Source of the DNA: Devosia sp. ZB163
GTDB taxonomy: Bacteria > Pseudomonadota > Alphaproteobacteria > Rhizobiales > Devosiaceae
Direction of reading: 5' to 3'
Assembly: GCF_028613635.1 (NCBI RefSeq)
Contig: NZ_JAQRMY010000004.1
Span: forward strand, 453,182-517,181
Length of the DNA: 64,000 bases
In this document: positions 45,239 through 53,439 of the stretch, in pieces
Layout of the letters: every line of letters begins with the position of its first letter
Position numbering within the stretch: the first letter of the stretch is position 1
Notes under the pieces: model-generated
Database searches by the model: none
What the model was told of the DNA's origin: nothing
The model's input: the letters and a program-made list of their open reading frames with translations, nothing else
Program-made: the position numbers and the translations under genes

Positions 45239-46243
45239 ATGCGAACCGGACCACGCAACCTCATCACCGACGTGGAAGGCCTCCGGGTCGGCAACGCCGA
45301 AGACCACAGGATCAAGACGGGATCGACCGTACTGGTGGCGGACAGGCCGTTCCGAGCCTCGTTCGACGTCATGGGCGGCTCGCCCGGTGCGCGCGAGACG
45401 GAGCTGCTGGCGCCCGACAAGCTGGTAGAAGAAGTTGATGCGCTGGTGCTTTCGGGCGGTTCGGCTTTCGGCCTCGATGCCGCGTCGGGCGTAAGCGACG
45501 TGTTGAGGAAGATGGGGCGTGGCTTCCGGGTCGAGACGGCGACTGTGCCGATTGTCCCAGGCGCGATCATCTTCGACCTGCTGAACAATGGCGACAAGGA
45601 TTGGGACAAGAATCCGTATCCCGAGCTTGGAGCCAAGGCTCTGGCCAACGCGGGCGAGCACTTCTTGCTAGGCACCGCCGGGGCGGGCGTGGGGGCGCTG
45701 ACCGCGAACCTCAAGGGCGGGCTTGGTTCAGCCTCGCTCGAGATCGCGGGCGGCTACACGGTGGGCGCGCTGGTGGTGGCCAACCCGACCGGCAGCGTCA
45801 CCATGGGGGACTCGGCCCACTTCTGGGCGGCGCCGTTCGAGGTGGAGGGCGAGTTCGGCGGCCTGGGGCCGCTCACAACGGCGATGAGTTTCGAGCAGTC
45901 GGTGCGCTCGAAGCGCGACTGGGTGACGCCGATTTCGAACACGACGATCGCCATCGTCGCTACGGACGCCGATCTCAGCAAGGCGCAGCTGAAGCGGTTC
46001 GCGGTGGCGGCGCAGGACGGCATCGCGCGCGGATCCAGCCCATCGCACACGCCCGTGGACGGCGATCTCATCTTCTCGGTTTCGACGGGGGCCAGGCCGA
46101 TCTCGACGCCGGTGCTCAACGTGCTGCAGCTGGGGCACGCGGCGGCGGTGTGCCTGAGTCGGGCGATGGCGCGGGCTATCTATCATGCGACGCCAGCGCC
46201 GGGCGACGTGGTGCCGACCTGGCGGGAGAAGTGGGGGCGGTAG
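45239..46243 (+). CDS. P1 family peptidase (DmpA/NylC-like N-terminal nucleophile hydrolase)
   Basis: A 334-residue self-processing hydrolase of the DmpA/BapA/NylC type. TDVEGLRVGNAEDHRIKTGSTV opens the family; SGGSAFGLDAASGV and LLGTAGAGVGAL are the usual structural blocks. Autocleavage is expected between N234 and T235 in PISNTTIAIVATDA, making T235 the N-terminal nucleophile, as at the NylC Asn-Thr site. Members hydrolyse N-terminal (D- or beta-) aminoacyl peptides or cyclic amides. It is preceded by the TTC38-like gene. Confidence 0.88.
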   Translation: MRTGPRNLITDVEGLRVGNAEDHRIKTGSTVLVADRPFRASFDVMGGSPGARETELLAPDKLVEEVDALVLSGGSAFGLDAASGVSDVLRKMGRGFRVETATVPIVPGAIIFDLLNNGDKDWDKNPYPELGAKALANAGEHFLLGTAGAGVGALTANLKGGLGSASLEIAGGYTVGALVVANPTGSVTMGDSAHFWAAPFEVEGEFGGLGPLTTAMSFEQSVRSKRDWVTPISNTTIAIVATDADLSKAQLKRFAVAAQDGIARGSSPSHTPVDGDLIFSVSTGARPISTPVLNVLQLGHAAAVCLSRAMARAIYHATPAPGDVVPTWREKWGR

Positions 46244-46252
46244 CCGCTGCGA

Positions 46253-46714
46253 TCAGGTGGGGTTGGGTTCAAGCCGCTCGGGCTTGAGGTGGTAGCAGAA
46301 GTTGCACATGCCATCGCCGTTCATGCAGGTCTTGGTGCGCTCGAGCTTCAGGCCCAACTCGTCCGCCATGGCGAAATCGCCATTGCAGATCAGGAGTTCG
46401 CCGAGGTCACGGGCGCCGATCTGTTCCATGAACTCGGCGTAGTCGCAGTGGTTGACCTGATTGCGCAGCAGGATGTCGGTCTGCTCGATGGTCTCGAACT
46501 CGTAGCGGATGCCTTCGCCGAAGCCGGCGAACTCCGAGGCGAGCGTGGGGATGTCGAGGAGGGAGCCGCGCTGGGCGACGATCTCGCGGTTGGCCTTGTC
46601 GAGGGCCTCGCGCACCAGCCTGTGGGCGACCTCCTTGCCGAGCGCTGCCTCCATGGCGCGGACCAGCGGGATCTGTGCCTGGACCTGGGTGGTGATGCGC
46701 TCGAACGGGGTCAT
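46253..46714 (-). CDS. L-2-amino-thiazoline-4-carboxylic acid hydrolase family protein
   Basis: A 153-residue protein matching the ATC hydrolase family (PF14196-type pattern): LLICNGDFAMADELGLKLERTKTCMNGDGMCNFCYHLKP at the C-terminus. In Pseudomonas the ATC hydrolase opens thiazoline rings to S-carbamoyl cysteine, which an M20 enzyme then hydrolyses; an M20 gene occurs in this window at 34188 but not adjacent. The C-terminal cysteines (TCMN, MCNFC) may be functional. True substrate unverified. Confidence 0.75.
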   Translation of the reverse strand: MTPFERITTQVQAQIPLVRAMEAALGKEVAHRLVREALDKANREIVAQRGSLLDIPTLASEFAGFGEGIRYEFETIEQTDILLRNQVNHCDYAEFMEQIGARDLGELLICNGDFAMADELGLKLERTKTCMNGDGMCNFCYHLKPERLEPNPT

Positions 46715-46814
46715 GGGCAGGCCTCCTTGCCTCGACGATGATGGCAGGATCGATAGGCGAGCGAAACCCTACTGCTGGCTGATGCGTTGCCGCACGATAG
46801 CGATGGAGGAACCC

Positions 46815-47192
46815 ATGAATTCGCAGACCAAGGTCACGGCCATGATCCCGGCGCACAACATCGAGCGCGCCGTCAGGTGGTACGAGGAGAAGCTGGGCTT
46901 CCGGCCCGCGCGCCAGGAAGAGTATGGCGCGACCTACGAGTTCAACGGCGTGAGCGCGTTCCTCTACAAATCCGACTATGCCGGCACCGCCGAGCACACG
47001 CTGCTGAGCTTCGATACCGCCGACCTAGCCGGCGATATGAAGGATCTGCGCGGCAAGGGTGTCGAGTTCATCGACTACGACCTGCCCGACCTCAAGACGG
47101 AGGACGGGGTCGCCGACTTCGGGTCGGTGAAGAATGCCTGGGCCAAGGACTCCGAAGGCAACATCCTCGGCTTCGTCGAGGGAATGAACTAG
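46815..47192 (+). CDS. VOC family protein
   Basis: A 125-residue VOC module starting at MNSQTKVTAMIPAHNIERAVRWYEEKLGFRPARQEEYGATYEF, with GGAGG seven bases before the ATG. The C-terminal half is closely related to the VOC protein at 33751. It overlaps the stop of the convergent lipoprotein gene (shared CTAG). Substrate unknown. Confidence 0.85.
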   Translation: MNSQTKVTAMIPAHNIERAVRWYEEKLGFRPARQEEYGATYEFNGVSAFLYKSDYAGTAEHTLLSFDTADLAGDMKDLRGKGVEFIDYDLPDLKTEDGVADFGSVKNAWAKDSEGNILGFVEGMN

Positions 47193-47605
47193 CGCCGGCA
47201 GCGGAAGACGTTGGTCGGTTTGCCTTCGCCCGCAGCGACGCGGATGCCTTCGCCGGTGGGGCCGAAGATGGGCGTCAGCGTCATGTTCTGCTTGCCGCAA
47301 GTGGCGGCAAAGGTGCCGTCCTTGTTGTCCTTGAGCGCGAGCTCGCAGGACTTGCCGCCCACATCCCAGCTGGTGGCCGACACCGTGGTGACGAGGGCTG
47401 GGTCGGCGCAGGCGCTGACATCGGCTGCCCAGGTGCCGAGCATCGGCCGGGCGCCGAGGGGGAAGGTGGCGGGAACGGTGGCAGCTGGTTTCGTTGCTGC
47501 GGGCTTGGCGGGCGCCGCGGCGTTGCCGGTCGGGGCCTTGGGGGAGTTGTCGCAGGCGGCGAGGAGCGGGAGGACGAGAAGCAGGCTAAGGGAAGCGAGG
47601 CGCAT
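47189..47605 (-). CDS. Putative lipoprotein
   Basis: A 138-residue protein with a lipoprotein signal (LLLVLPLLAAC, lipidation Cys at 18), an Ala/Pro/Lys-rich linker (PTGNAAAPAKPAATKPAATVP), then a small domain with four cysteines (SACADP, GKSCEL, ATCGKQ, VFRCRR). The linker is typical for spanning peptidoglycan. No family recognised. It ends convergently with the VOC gene. Confidence 0.75.
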   Translation of the reverse strand: MRLASLSLLLVLPLLAACDNSPKAPTGNAAAPAKPAATKPAATVPATFPLGARPMLGTWAADVSACADPALVTTVSATSWDVGGKSCELALKDNKDGTFAATCGKQNMTLTPIFGPTGEGIRVAAGEGKPTNVFRCRR

Positions 47606-47686
47606 CGGCGAATCCGGTGTCGTTGTATTGTCGTCGCATCGGTGCGCGGCTATTGCGGCGTGAATGTGCTGACGGGAGAAGACGTT

Positions 47687-48145
47687 GTGACCGAGCCGCA
47701 GATTTTCGTGGATGCCGATGCCTGTCCGGTGAAGGACGAGATTGTCCGCGTTGCCGAGCGGCACGGGCTGGCGGTCACGTTCGTTGCCAATTTCGGCCTC
47801 AGGCCGTCGCGCGATCCGAGGATCCGCAATGTGGTCGTGCCGCAGGGCGCCGACGCGGCGGACGACTGGATCGTCGAGCATGTCGGGGCGAACGACGTGG
47901 TGATCACGTCGGACATTCCACTCGCGAGCCGGTCGCTCAAGAAGGGGGCGACGGTAATGGGACCGACGGGAAAGCCGTTCACGGAGCAATCCATCGGCAT
48001 GGCGCTGGCGATGCGTGAGCTGAACCAGCACCTGCGGGAAACGGGGGAGAGCAGGGGGCTCAACGCAGGCTTCACCGGCAAGGACCGCTCGAACTTCCTT
48101 CATGCCTTCGACGCTGCCGTTCAACGGGCCAAGCGTGGCGGCTGA
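47687..48145 (+). CDS. YaiI/YqxD family protein (DUF188)
   Basis: A 152-residue protein starting at GTG 47687 with GGGAGAAGA before it. The DUF188 pattern is clear: IFVDADACPVKDEIVRVAERHG, DDWIVEHV, VVITSDIPLASRSLKKGATVMGPTG and RSNFLHAFDAAVQRAKR. The acidic residues (DADACP and SDIP) resemble a PIN/NYN-type nuclease centre, but no function is demonstrated. Confidence 0.88.
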   Translation: MTEPQIFVDADACPVKDEIVRVAERHGLAVTFVANFGLRPSRDPRIRNVVVPQGADAADDWIVEHVGANDVVITSDIPLASRSLKKGATVMGPTGKPFTEQSIGMALAMRELNQHLRETGESRGLNAGFTGKDRSNFLHAFDAAVQRAKRGG

Positions 48146-48202
48146 GACACAGGTTGCACATCAGATGGGCGGTATGCCCTTGAAACGGGCGGCAAACTGC
48201 GC

Positions 48203-48748
48203 TTGAAAAGTGCATTTCGTCCCGCCGAGTTCCTCCCCGTGCGCCGTCTACTCGATTTTCTCCACCGGCATGAGCCGCGCGGCCAGGCCCTCTCGCACCT
48301 GAAATCGGGCATCGGCGCCATCGTCGCCATGACGCTGGTGGGCGCCCTTGCAGCGCTTACCGGCCTGCCGATGCTGCTCGCGCCGTTCGGCGCTACGGCG
48401 GTACTGCTGTTCGGGCAGGCCGAGAGCACTCTGGCGCAGCCGGCCAACGTGTTCGGCGGCTACCTGCTGGCGGCAGCGATCTCGGTGGCCGTGCTCGCGG
48501 TCCTGCCCAACGCCTGGTGGGTGGCGACGATCGCGGTGGGGCTTTCGATCGCCACGATGCTGGCTCTGAGGGTAACGCACCCGCCGGCGGGTGCGGTGCC
48601 GCTGGTGGCGTTCTCGACGCACATGCCGGCGGAGACATTGTTCGTGGTGGTGGTCGTCGGGGCGGCGTGCCTCGTGGCCGTGGCCATGATCCATCACCGG
48701 CTCCCGCCGCGGATCACCTATCCGAGGCGCCCGCCGGATCCGGCCTGA
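48203..48748 (+). CDS. HPP family membrane protein
   Basis: A polytopic protein of about 181 residues with four helices. The family name motif appears as RVTHPPAGAVPLVAF, and the earlier LTGLPMLLAPFGATAVLLFG is also conserved. The start is uncertain: TTG 48203 gives the full length; a GTG 36 bases later is possible. Related proteins transport nitrite in plants and cyanobacteria; substrate here unproven. Confidence 0.82.
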   Translation: MKSAFRPAEFLPVRRLLDFLHRHEPRGQALSHLKSGIGAIVAMTLVGALAALTGLPMLLAPFGATAVLLFGQAESTLAQPANVFGGYLLAAAISVAVLAVLPNAWWVATIAVGLSIATMLALRVTHPPAGAVPLVAFSTHMPAETLFVVVVVGAACLVAVAMIHHRLPPRITYPRRPPDPA

Positions 48749-48847
48749 CATTGCTGCACTTTCGCCGAACAGTGTGTCCTTGCGGGGCTTGACCACCGTG
48801 CCCGCGTGAGTCGAGAGTGCGTGTCGGAAACGGGGCATTTTTCCGAC

Positions 48848-49510
48848 ATGATATCGAACAAGTCGATCTGGCTTGCGACGCTGGGCGTGGCGCTTTTGTG
48901 CGCTGGCCCGGCTGTGGCGCAACAGCAGTTTCAGGTTTCAGTCTATGGCGGTTACCAGGGCGCGTCGCACAGTGGCGTGACGACGACCGACGGCGACAGT
49001 TTCACCGCGGGGTGGGAAGGCAAGCCCTTCCAGTTCCCCACTTACTATGGCGTGCGCGGCACGTGGTGGCTGGATGATGTCGGCCTGCCCAATACCGGGC
49101 TTTCGATCGACTTCGCCCACGTCAAGGTCTACGCGGACGACGAGACGCTGGCCGAGTCGGGCTACTCGGTGCTGGAGTTCACGGACGGACTCAACGTCCT
49201 GACCGTCAACGCGCTTTACAAGTTCTGGCCCGAAAGCGCGTTCCGGCCGTATGTCGGCGCCGGCGCGGGTATCACCATCCCGCATGTCGAGGTCACTCGC
49301 GGTGCCGATGAGACCTTCGAGTACCAGTATGGCGGTCCGGCCATCCAGGCCCAGTTCGGCGTCGAGTACCGGTTCAACGAGAGCTGGTCGGCTTTCGCCG
49401 AGTACAAGGGCAACTACTCGATGGTCGACGTGGCGATCGACAATGGCGAGCGGCTGAAGACGAACCTCGTCACGCACGCCGTGAACGTGGGTGTGAGCTA
49501 CCACTTCTAG
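48848..49510 (+). CDS. Outer-membrane beta-barrel protein
   Basis: A 220-residue protein starting at MISNKSIWLATLGVALLC with a signal peptide ending AVAQQ. Alternating strands (FQVSVYGGYQGASH, YYGVRGTWWL, LSIDFAHVKVYAD, FRPYVGAGAGITIPHVEV, FGVEYRFNESWSAFAEYKGNYS) and the C-terminal VNVGVSYHF with terminal Phe mark an eight-stranded OmpA/OmpW-like barrel. The start is chosen for the signal peptide; an upstream in-frame start would add 14 residues. The ribosome site is weak. Confidence 0.85.
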   Translation: MISNKSIWLATLGVALLCAGPAVAQQQFQVSVYGGYQGASHSGVTTTDGDSFTAGWEGKPFQFPTYYGVRGTWWLDDVGLPNTGLSIDFAHVKVYADDETLAESGYSVLEFTDGLNVLTVNALYKFWPESAFRPYVGAGAGITIPHVEVTRGADETFEYQYGGPAIQAQFGVEYRFNESWSAFAEYKGNYSMVDVAIDNGERLKTNLVTHAVNVGVSYHF

Positions 49511-49612
49511 AGTAGGTCATCGCCAAACGGCGCGCTTGGCCGGATGGCGGGGACAACCCGGCCATGAAGGGGCTGATTGTTCCGTCTAGCTGCGACGGCC
49601 AGTCCGAAGCGC

Positions 49613-50329
49613 TTATCCCGTGATGATGTCGCGGACGTCGGCTTCGACGAGATCGAGGATCTTGTTGATGGCCGCGACTGCCGCATCGGGGTCGGCTGCG
49701 ACGATCGCATCGGCGAGCTCGCGGTGCGGCGGAAACGAATCGAGGCCGAAGTCGTCGCGGCCGAACGGGGATTCGCTCGAGCGTTCGAGCGCCGCGTCCA
49801 GGCGCTGCAGGATCTGGCCGAACATCGGGTTGCCCGATGCCTCATAGATGGCGCCGTGGAAGGCAAAGTCGGACTTGTGCCAGTTGCGACGTGCGTCGAC
49901 GTCGGCGATGAGGATATCGCCCAGACGGGATATCTCGGCGCGCTGCGCGGGAGTGGCGTTGATGGCCGCCTTGCGCACGACATCCTTCTCGAGCGCACGC
50001 CGGACCTCGATGAGGCGGATGAGCGCTTCGCCCTCGAGCCGGATCATGGTCGGGACCAGACTCCGGGACGTCTGCACCCGCGCGGCGAGGTAAGTGCCGT
50101 CGCCGCGCCGGCGCTTGATAATGCCGAGCCCCTCCCAGCGGTTGAGGGCTTCGCGGATGGTCGAGCGGCCAACACCGAGGGTATTGGCAAGCGATATCTC
50201 CGGCGGCAGGCGGTCGCCCACCTTGAGGCCGGCGCGCTCGATCATCGCGGCGAGCGCATCCAGCACCGCCACGCCACGCGTGCGGGTCTCGAGCGGTTCG
50301 AGAAAGTCCAATGCTCCGTCTCGCGTCAC
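49613..50329 (-). CDS. GntR family regulator, FadR/FCD subfamily
   Basis: A 238-residue repressor starting at GTG with a GGGGAG ribosome site. The N-terminal winged helix has LPPEISLANTLGVGRSTIREALNRWEGLGIIKRRRGDGTYL; the C-terminal FCD domain (HKSDFAFHGAIYEASGNP, PPHRELADAI) provides metal/ligand-binding Asp and His residues. It ends the operon of ABC transporter and aminotransferase genes, 61 bases after the latter's stop, so it is the likely local regulator. FCD GntR proteins often bind palindromes with a GT-N3-AC core, which occurs at the two operators described upstream. Confidence 0.88.
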   Translation of the reverse strand: MTRDGALDFLEPLETRTRGVAVLDALAAMIERAGLKVGDRLPPEISLANTLGVGRSTIREALNRWEGLGIIKRRRGDGTYLAARVQTSRSLVPTMIRLEGEALIRLIEVRRALEKDVVRKAAINATPAQRAEISRLGDILIADVDARRNWHKSDFAFHGAIYEASGNPMFGQILQRLDAALERSSESPFGRDDFGLDSFPPHRELADAIVAADPDAAVAAINKILDLVEADVRDIITG

Positions 50330-50390
50330 TGCGGCTCCCCAAGCTCAGGGCCTATGTCCGACGCACCTTCAGCATAATTCCGCAGATTTG

Positions 50391-51596
50391 TCAGCCGTGC
50401 TGACGCTTTAACTGCGGCTCGGCGTTCAAGTTCAGGAGTTCTGTGAGGGCTTCGAGCAAATAGTCCATCTGCGGCTTGCTATTATAACCTTGTACGGACA
50501 GCCGCGCGATGCAGTGGTCCTTCCACTTCAGGACCGGAATCTCGATCTTGTAGCGCTCCCACAACTGCTTGTGGATCTCCTGCGGATCACATTCCGGGAT
50601 GGGCATCGCCACCATCTGCGGTGCCGAGAACTCGGGCGACGACAGGGGCGCGAGGCCGGTGAGTTCGCTGAGACGGAGGGCGGTTTCCTGTGCCAGTGCA
50701 GTGCAGGCGCGCTGTACCGAGGCCCAGTCATGCTCCTTGCGGAAGGCAATGGCGGATGGGATGGCAAGCATGGCGGAAGGGTCGCGCGTGCCCTGCATCT
50801 CGATCTCGTCGATGAACGGCGAGTTGCCGAAGGCGCCCTTGGCATCGGGCTGCTTGCTGTCGATGGTCCAACCGTGGCTGATGACCAGCGGATTGAGCAG
50901 GCCCTGTACCTCCGGCCGGGCATAGAGGAAGGCCGAGCCCTTGGGCGTCATCATCCACTTGTGGCAGTTGCCCGAGTAGAAATCGACGCCCATCGCATCG
51001 AGATCGAGCGGGATGTGCCCAGGGGTGTGGGCGCCGTCGATGACAGTCCAGATACCGCGTTTCCGCGCCTCGGCGATCGGCCGCTCGATCGGGAAGACGA
51101 GCGCGGTCGGGGACGTGATGTGGGAGAGGAACAGGACCCTGGTGCGGTCGGTGAAGGCGGCAACGAGGGCGTCGGTGAAGGCGGCTTCGGAGACGAACGG
51201 CATGGGCACGTTGACCACAACGACCTTTGCGCCGGTGCGCCGGGTAACATAGGCCCAGGTCTTCTCGAGCGCCGAGTATTCGTGATCGGTCGTGACGATC
51301 TCGTCGCCTTCCTTGAGGTCGAGCGACTGGGCCACGATGTTGAGGCCGCCGGTAGCGTTGATGACGCCGACGACGTTCTCGGAGCTCGTGCCGAGGAACT
51401 CACCGAGCGCGACGCGCGGTGCCTTCATCAACTCGGTGAGGCGCCGACCGAGGAAGTCGACGGGTTCGCCTTCCAGCTCGAGCTGGAAGCGCTGGTAGGT
51501 CTCGAAGACGGGCCTCGGGCAGGCGCCGAACGAACCGTGGTTGAGGAAAGTCACGTCCTCGCGCAGGAGGAAGTGCTTGGCTAGGTTCGAGGACAA
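50391..51596 (-). CDS. Class V PLP-dependent aminotransferase/epimerase (isopenicillin-N-epimerase-like)
   Basis: A 401-residue fold-type I PLP enzyme. The Schiff-base lysine lies in GNCHKWMMTPKGSAFL; the phosphate-binding region and N-terminal FLNHGSFGACPRPVFE match the isopenicillin-N epimerase/cysteine-desulfurase-like group, and IDGAHTPGHIPLDL holds the Asp contacting the PLP ring nitrogen. It starts at a TTG one base after the permease stop. It could racemise or transaminate an imported amino acid; it is followed by the GntR gene. Confidence 0.88.
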   Translation of the reverse strand: MSSNLAKHFLLREDVTFLNHGSFGACPRPVFETYQRFQLELEGEPVDFLGRRLTELMKAPRVALGEFLGTSSENVVGVINATGGLNIVAQSLDLKEGDEIVTTDHEYSALEKTWAYVTRRTGAKVVVVNVPMPFVSEAAFTDALVAAFTDRTRVLFLSHITSPTALVFPIERPIAEARKRGIWTVIDGAHTPGHIPLDLDAMGVDFYSGNCHKWMMTPKGSAFLYARPEVQGLLNPLVISHGWTIDSKQPDAKGAFGNSPFIDEIEMQGTRDPSAMLAIPSAIAFRKEHDWASVQRACTALAQETALRLSELTGLAPLSSPEFSAPQMVAMPIPECDPQEIHKQLWERYKIEIPVLKWKDHCIARLSVQGYNSKPQMDYLLEALTELLNLNAEPQLKRQHG

Positions 51597-51597
51597 G

Positions 51598-52497
51598 TCA
51601 GCGGCCTTTCAAGGTGGGATCGAGTGCGTCGCGCAGACCGTCGCCGAACAGCGTCGTGGCGAGCACGGTAATTGCGAGGGCTGCCGTGGGGAACACGGCC
51701 ATATGCCAGTAAAAGAACATGAAGTTGATGCCGACGTTGATCATCTGGCCCCAGCTCGGAGTGGGCGGGGCAACGCCGATGCCGAGGAAGCTGAGGCTCG
51801 CCTCGAGCATCATGGCGCCGGGCACCGACAGCACGAAGCCGACGATAATGGGCGACAGCGAGTTGGGGATGACGTGGCGGCGGAGAATATACCAGGGCGA
51901 AGCGCCGAGCGCCTGCGCGGCGCGCACGAACTCCTTTTCGCGGAAGGATTTTACCTGGGCTCGGACCAGCAGGCACACGCCGAACCAGCCGAACAGCGAG
52001 GCGACCACGATGATGGTGATGAAGCCGCCGCCGGCCAGCGCGCCGAGCAGCATCGCCGCCAGCAGCGGCGGCACCACCGAGAAGATCTCGATGATGCGCA
52101 TGATGAACCAGTCGACCCTGCCGCCGAAATAGCCGGCGATGGCGCCAACCGGGATGCCGATCAGCAGGCTACAGGTCGCGGCCGCAAAGCCGATCAGCAG
52201 CGACACCCGGGCGCCATAGACGATGCGGGTGAAGAAGTCGCGCCCCAGATCGTCGACGCCGAACCAGAATTCGGCCGACGGGAAAGCGAGCGACTGGGTC
52301 AGGTAGAGCTGCGCGTCCGGGGCGCTCTTGGTGAACAGGGGCGCAAAGATCGCGGCGAGGATGATGACCGCCAGCACGACGCCGCCGGTCACCGCCGCCT
52401 TGTTGGCGGCGAAGCGCCGCCAGGCGAAGTAGGCCGGACTATGTTGAGTATGCGCGGGTGGTACGGCGAGCGCGCCGCTTTCGATGTCGGTGGTCAT
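51598..52497 (-). CDS. ABC transporter permease, DppC/OppC type
   Basis: A 299-residue permease starting at MTTDIESGALAVPPAHTQHS; its start overlaps the stop of the preceding permease by four bases. GVDDLGRDFFTRIVYGARVSL is the OppC signature, and FREKEFVRAAQALGASPWYILRRHVIPNSL is the EAA loop. SLSFLGIGVAPPTPSWGQMINVG is conserved near the end. Confidence 0.93.
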   Translation of the reverse strand: MTTDIESGALAVPPAHTQHSPAYFAWRRFAANKAAVTGGVVLAVIILAAIFAPLFTKSAPDAQLYLTQSLAFPSAEFWFGVDDLGRDFFTRIVYGARVSLLIGFAAATCSLLIGIPVGAIAGYFGGRVDWFIMRIIEIFSVVPPLLAAMLLGALAGGGFITIIVVASLFGWFGVCLLVRAQVKSFREKEFVRAAQALGASPWYILRRHVIPNSLSPIIVGFVLSVPGAMMLEASLSFLGIGVAPPTPSWGQMINVGINFMFFYWHMAVFPTAALAITVLATTLFGDGLRDALDPTLKGR

Positions 52498-53426
52498 TTC
52501 GCGTCGTCCCCCAGACGGATGCGCGGATTGAGCCACGCGTAGGCGATATCGGAAATCAGGTAGGCGAAGCAGATGCCGATGGTGAACATCAGCACCAGCG
52601 CCATCTCGAGCGGATAGTCGCGGTTCTCGATCGAGGAGACGAAGTAGCTGCCGAGCCCCGGGATGCGGAACATGGCCTCGACGAAGATCGAGCCAGTGGC
52701 CGTGCCCATGAACATCGGCAGGAACACCGTGACCATCGGGATGGCCGAGTTGCGCAAGACGTGCTGGAAGATGATCCGCCGCTCGCTCAGCCCCTTGGCG
52801 CGGAGCGCCGTGACAAAGGGCCGGTTGAGCGTATCGAGCATCGCCGAGCGGGTGTAGCGGGCATAGGTGGCGAGCGGGATCGCGGCATAGGCGGCGATCG
52901 GCAGGATCCACCTCTCGGGCTTGCCCCAGCCGCTCGCCGGCAGCCAGCCGAGCCAGACGGCAAAGATCAGGATCAGCAGCATAGAGATGACGAACACCGG
53001 GATCGTGAGGCCGAGCACCGACAGCGTCGAGGCGAGGTAGTCGATCCAGCTGTTGCGCTTGAGCGCCGCCGCCATGCCGATGAGGATGCCGAGCGCGGCG
53101 CCGATAATGACGCCCGAACCACCAAGGATCAGGCTGGGTATCCAGGCCTGCGCCAGCAGGCTGACGACGGTCTCGCCGGGGGATTGATAGGGCACGCCCC
53201 AGTTCCCCTGCAACACGCCGGCCATGTAGTTGGTGTACTGCACCCAGAGCGGCTGATCGAGGCCGAGCCGGGCGTTGAGCGCGGCCTTCACCGCTTCGGA
53301 GAGCGGCATGTCCTTTTCGGTGAACGGACCGCCCGGCACCGCGTGCATCATCAGGAAGATGACCAGCGAAACGATGAAGAAGGTCACGGCGACCGAGAGC
53401 AGGCGCTTGATGAGATAGACGATCAT
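52494..53426 (-). CDS. ABC transporter permease, DppB/OppB type
   Basis: A 310-residue permease: HAVPGGPFTEKDMPLSEAVKAALNARLGLDQPLWVQYTNYMAG in the periplasmic loop and LNRPFVTALRAKGLSERRIIFQHVLRNSAIPMV as EAA loop. The preceding gene is the double ATPase, 13 bases upstream. Together with the next permease it forms the membrane channel. Confidence 0.93.
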   Translation of the reverse strand: MIVYLIKRLLSVAVTFFIVSLVIFLMMHAVPGGPFTEKDMPLSEAVKAALNARLGLDQPLWVQYTNYMAGVLQGNWGVPYQSPGETVVSLLAQAWIPSLILGGSGVIIGAALGILIGMAAALKRNSWIDYLASTLSVLGLTIPVFVISMLLILIFAVWLGWLPASGWGKPERWILPIAAYAAIPLATYARYTRSAMLDTLNRPFVTALRAKGLSERRIIFQHVLRNSAIPMVTVFLPMFMGTATGSIFVEAMFRIPGLGSYFVSSIENRDYPLEMALVLMFTIGICFAYLISDIAYAWLNPRIRLGDDAK

Positions 53427-53439
53427 GCCCGGACCTCCA

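Noticed and set aside
50390-50404. GTCAGC-CGT-GCTGAC inverted repeat at the aminotransferase stop
   Set aside because: It could be an operator for the GntR gene, but it differs from the shared palindrome and overlaps a coding end; without a T-run it is also a poor terminator. Not strong enough to call.
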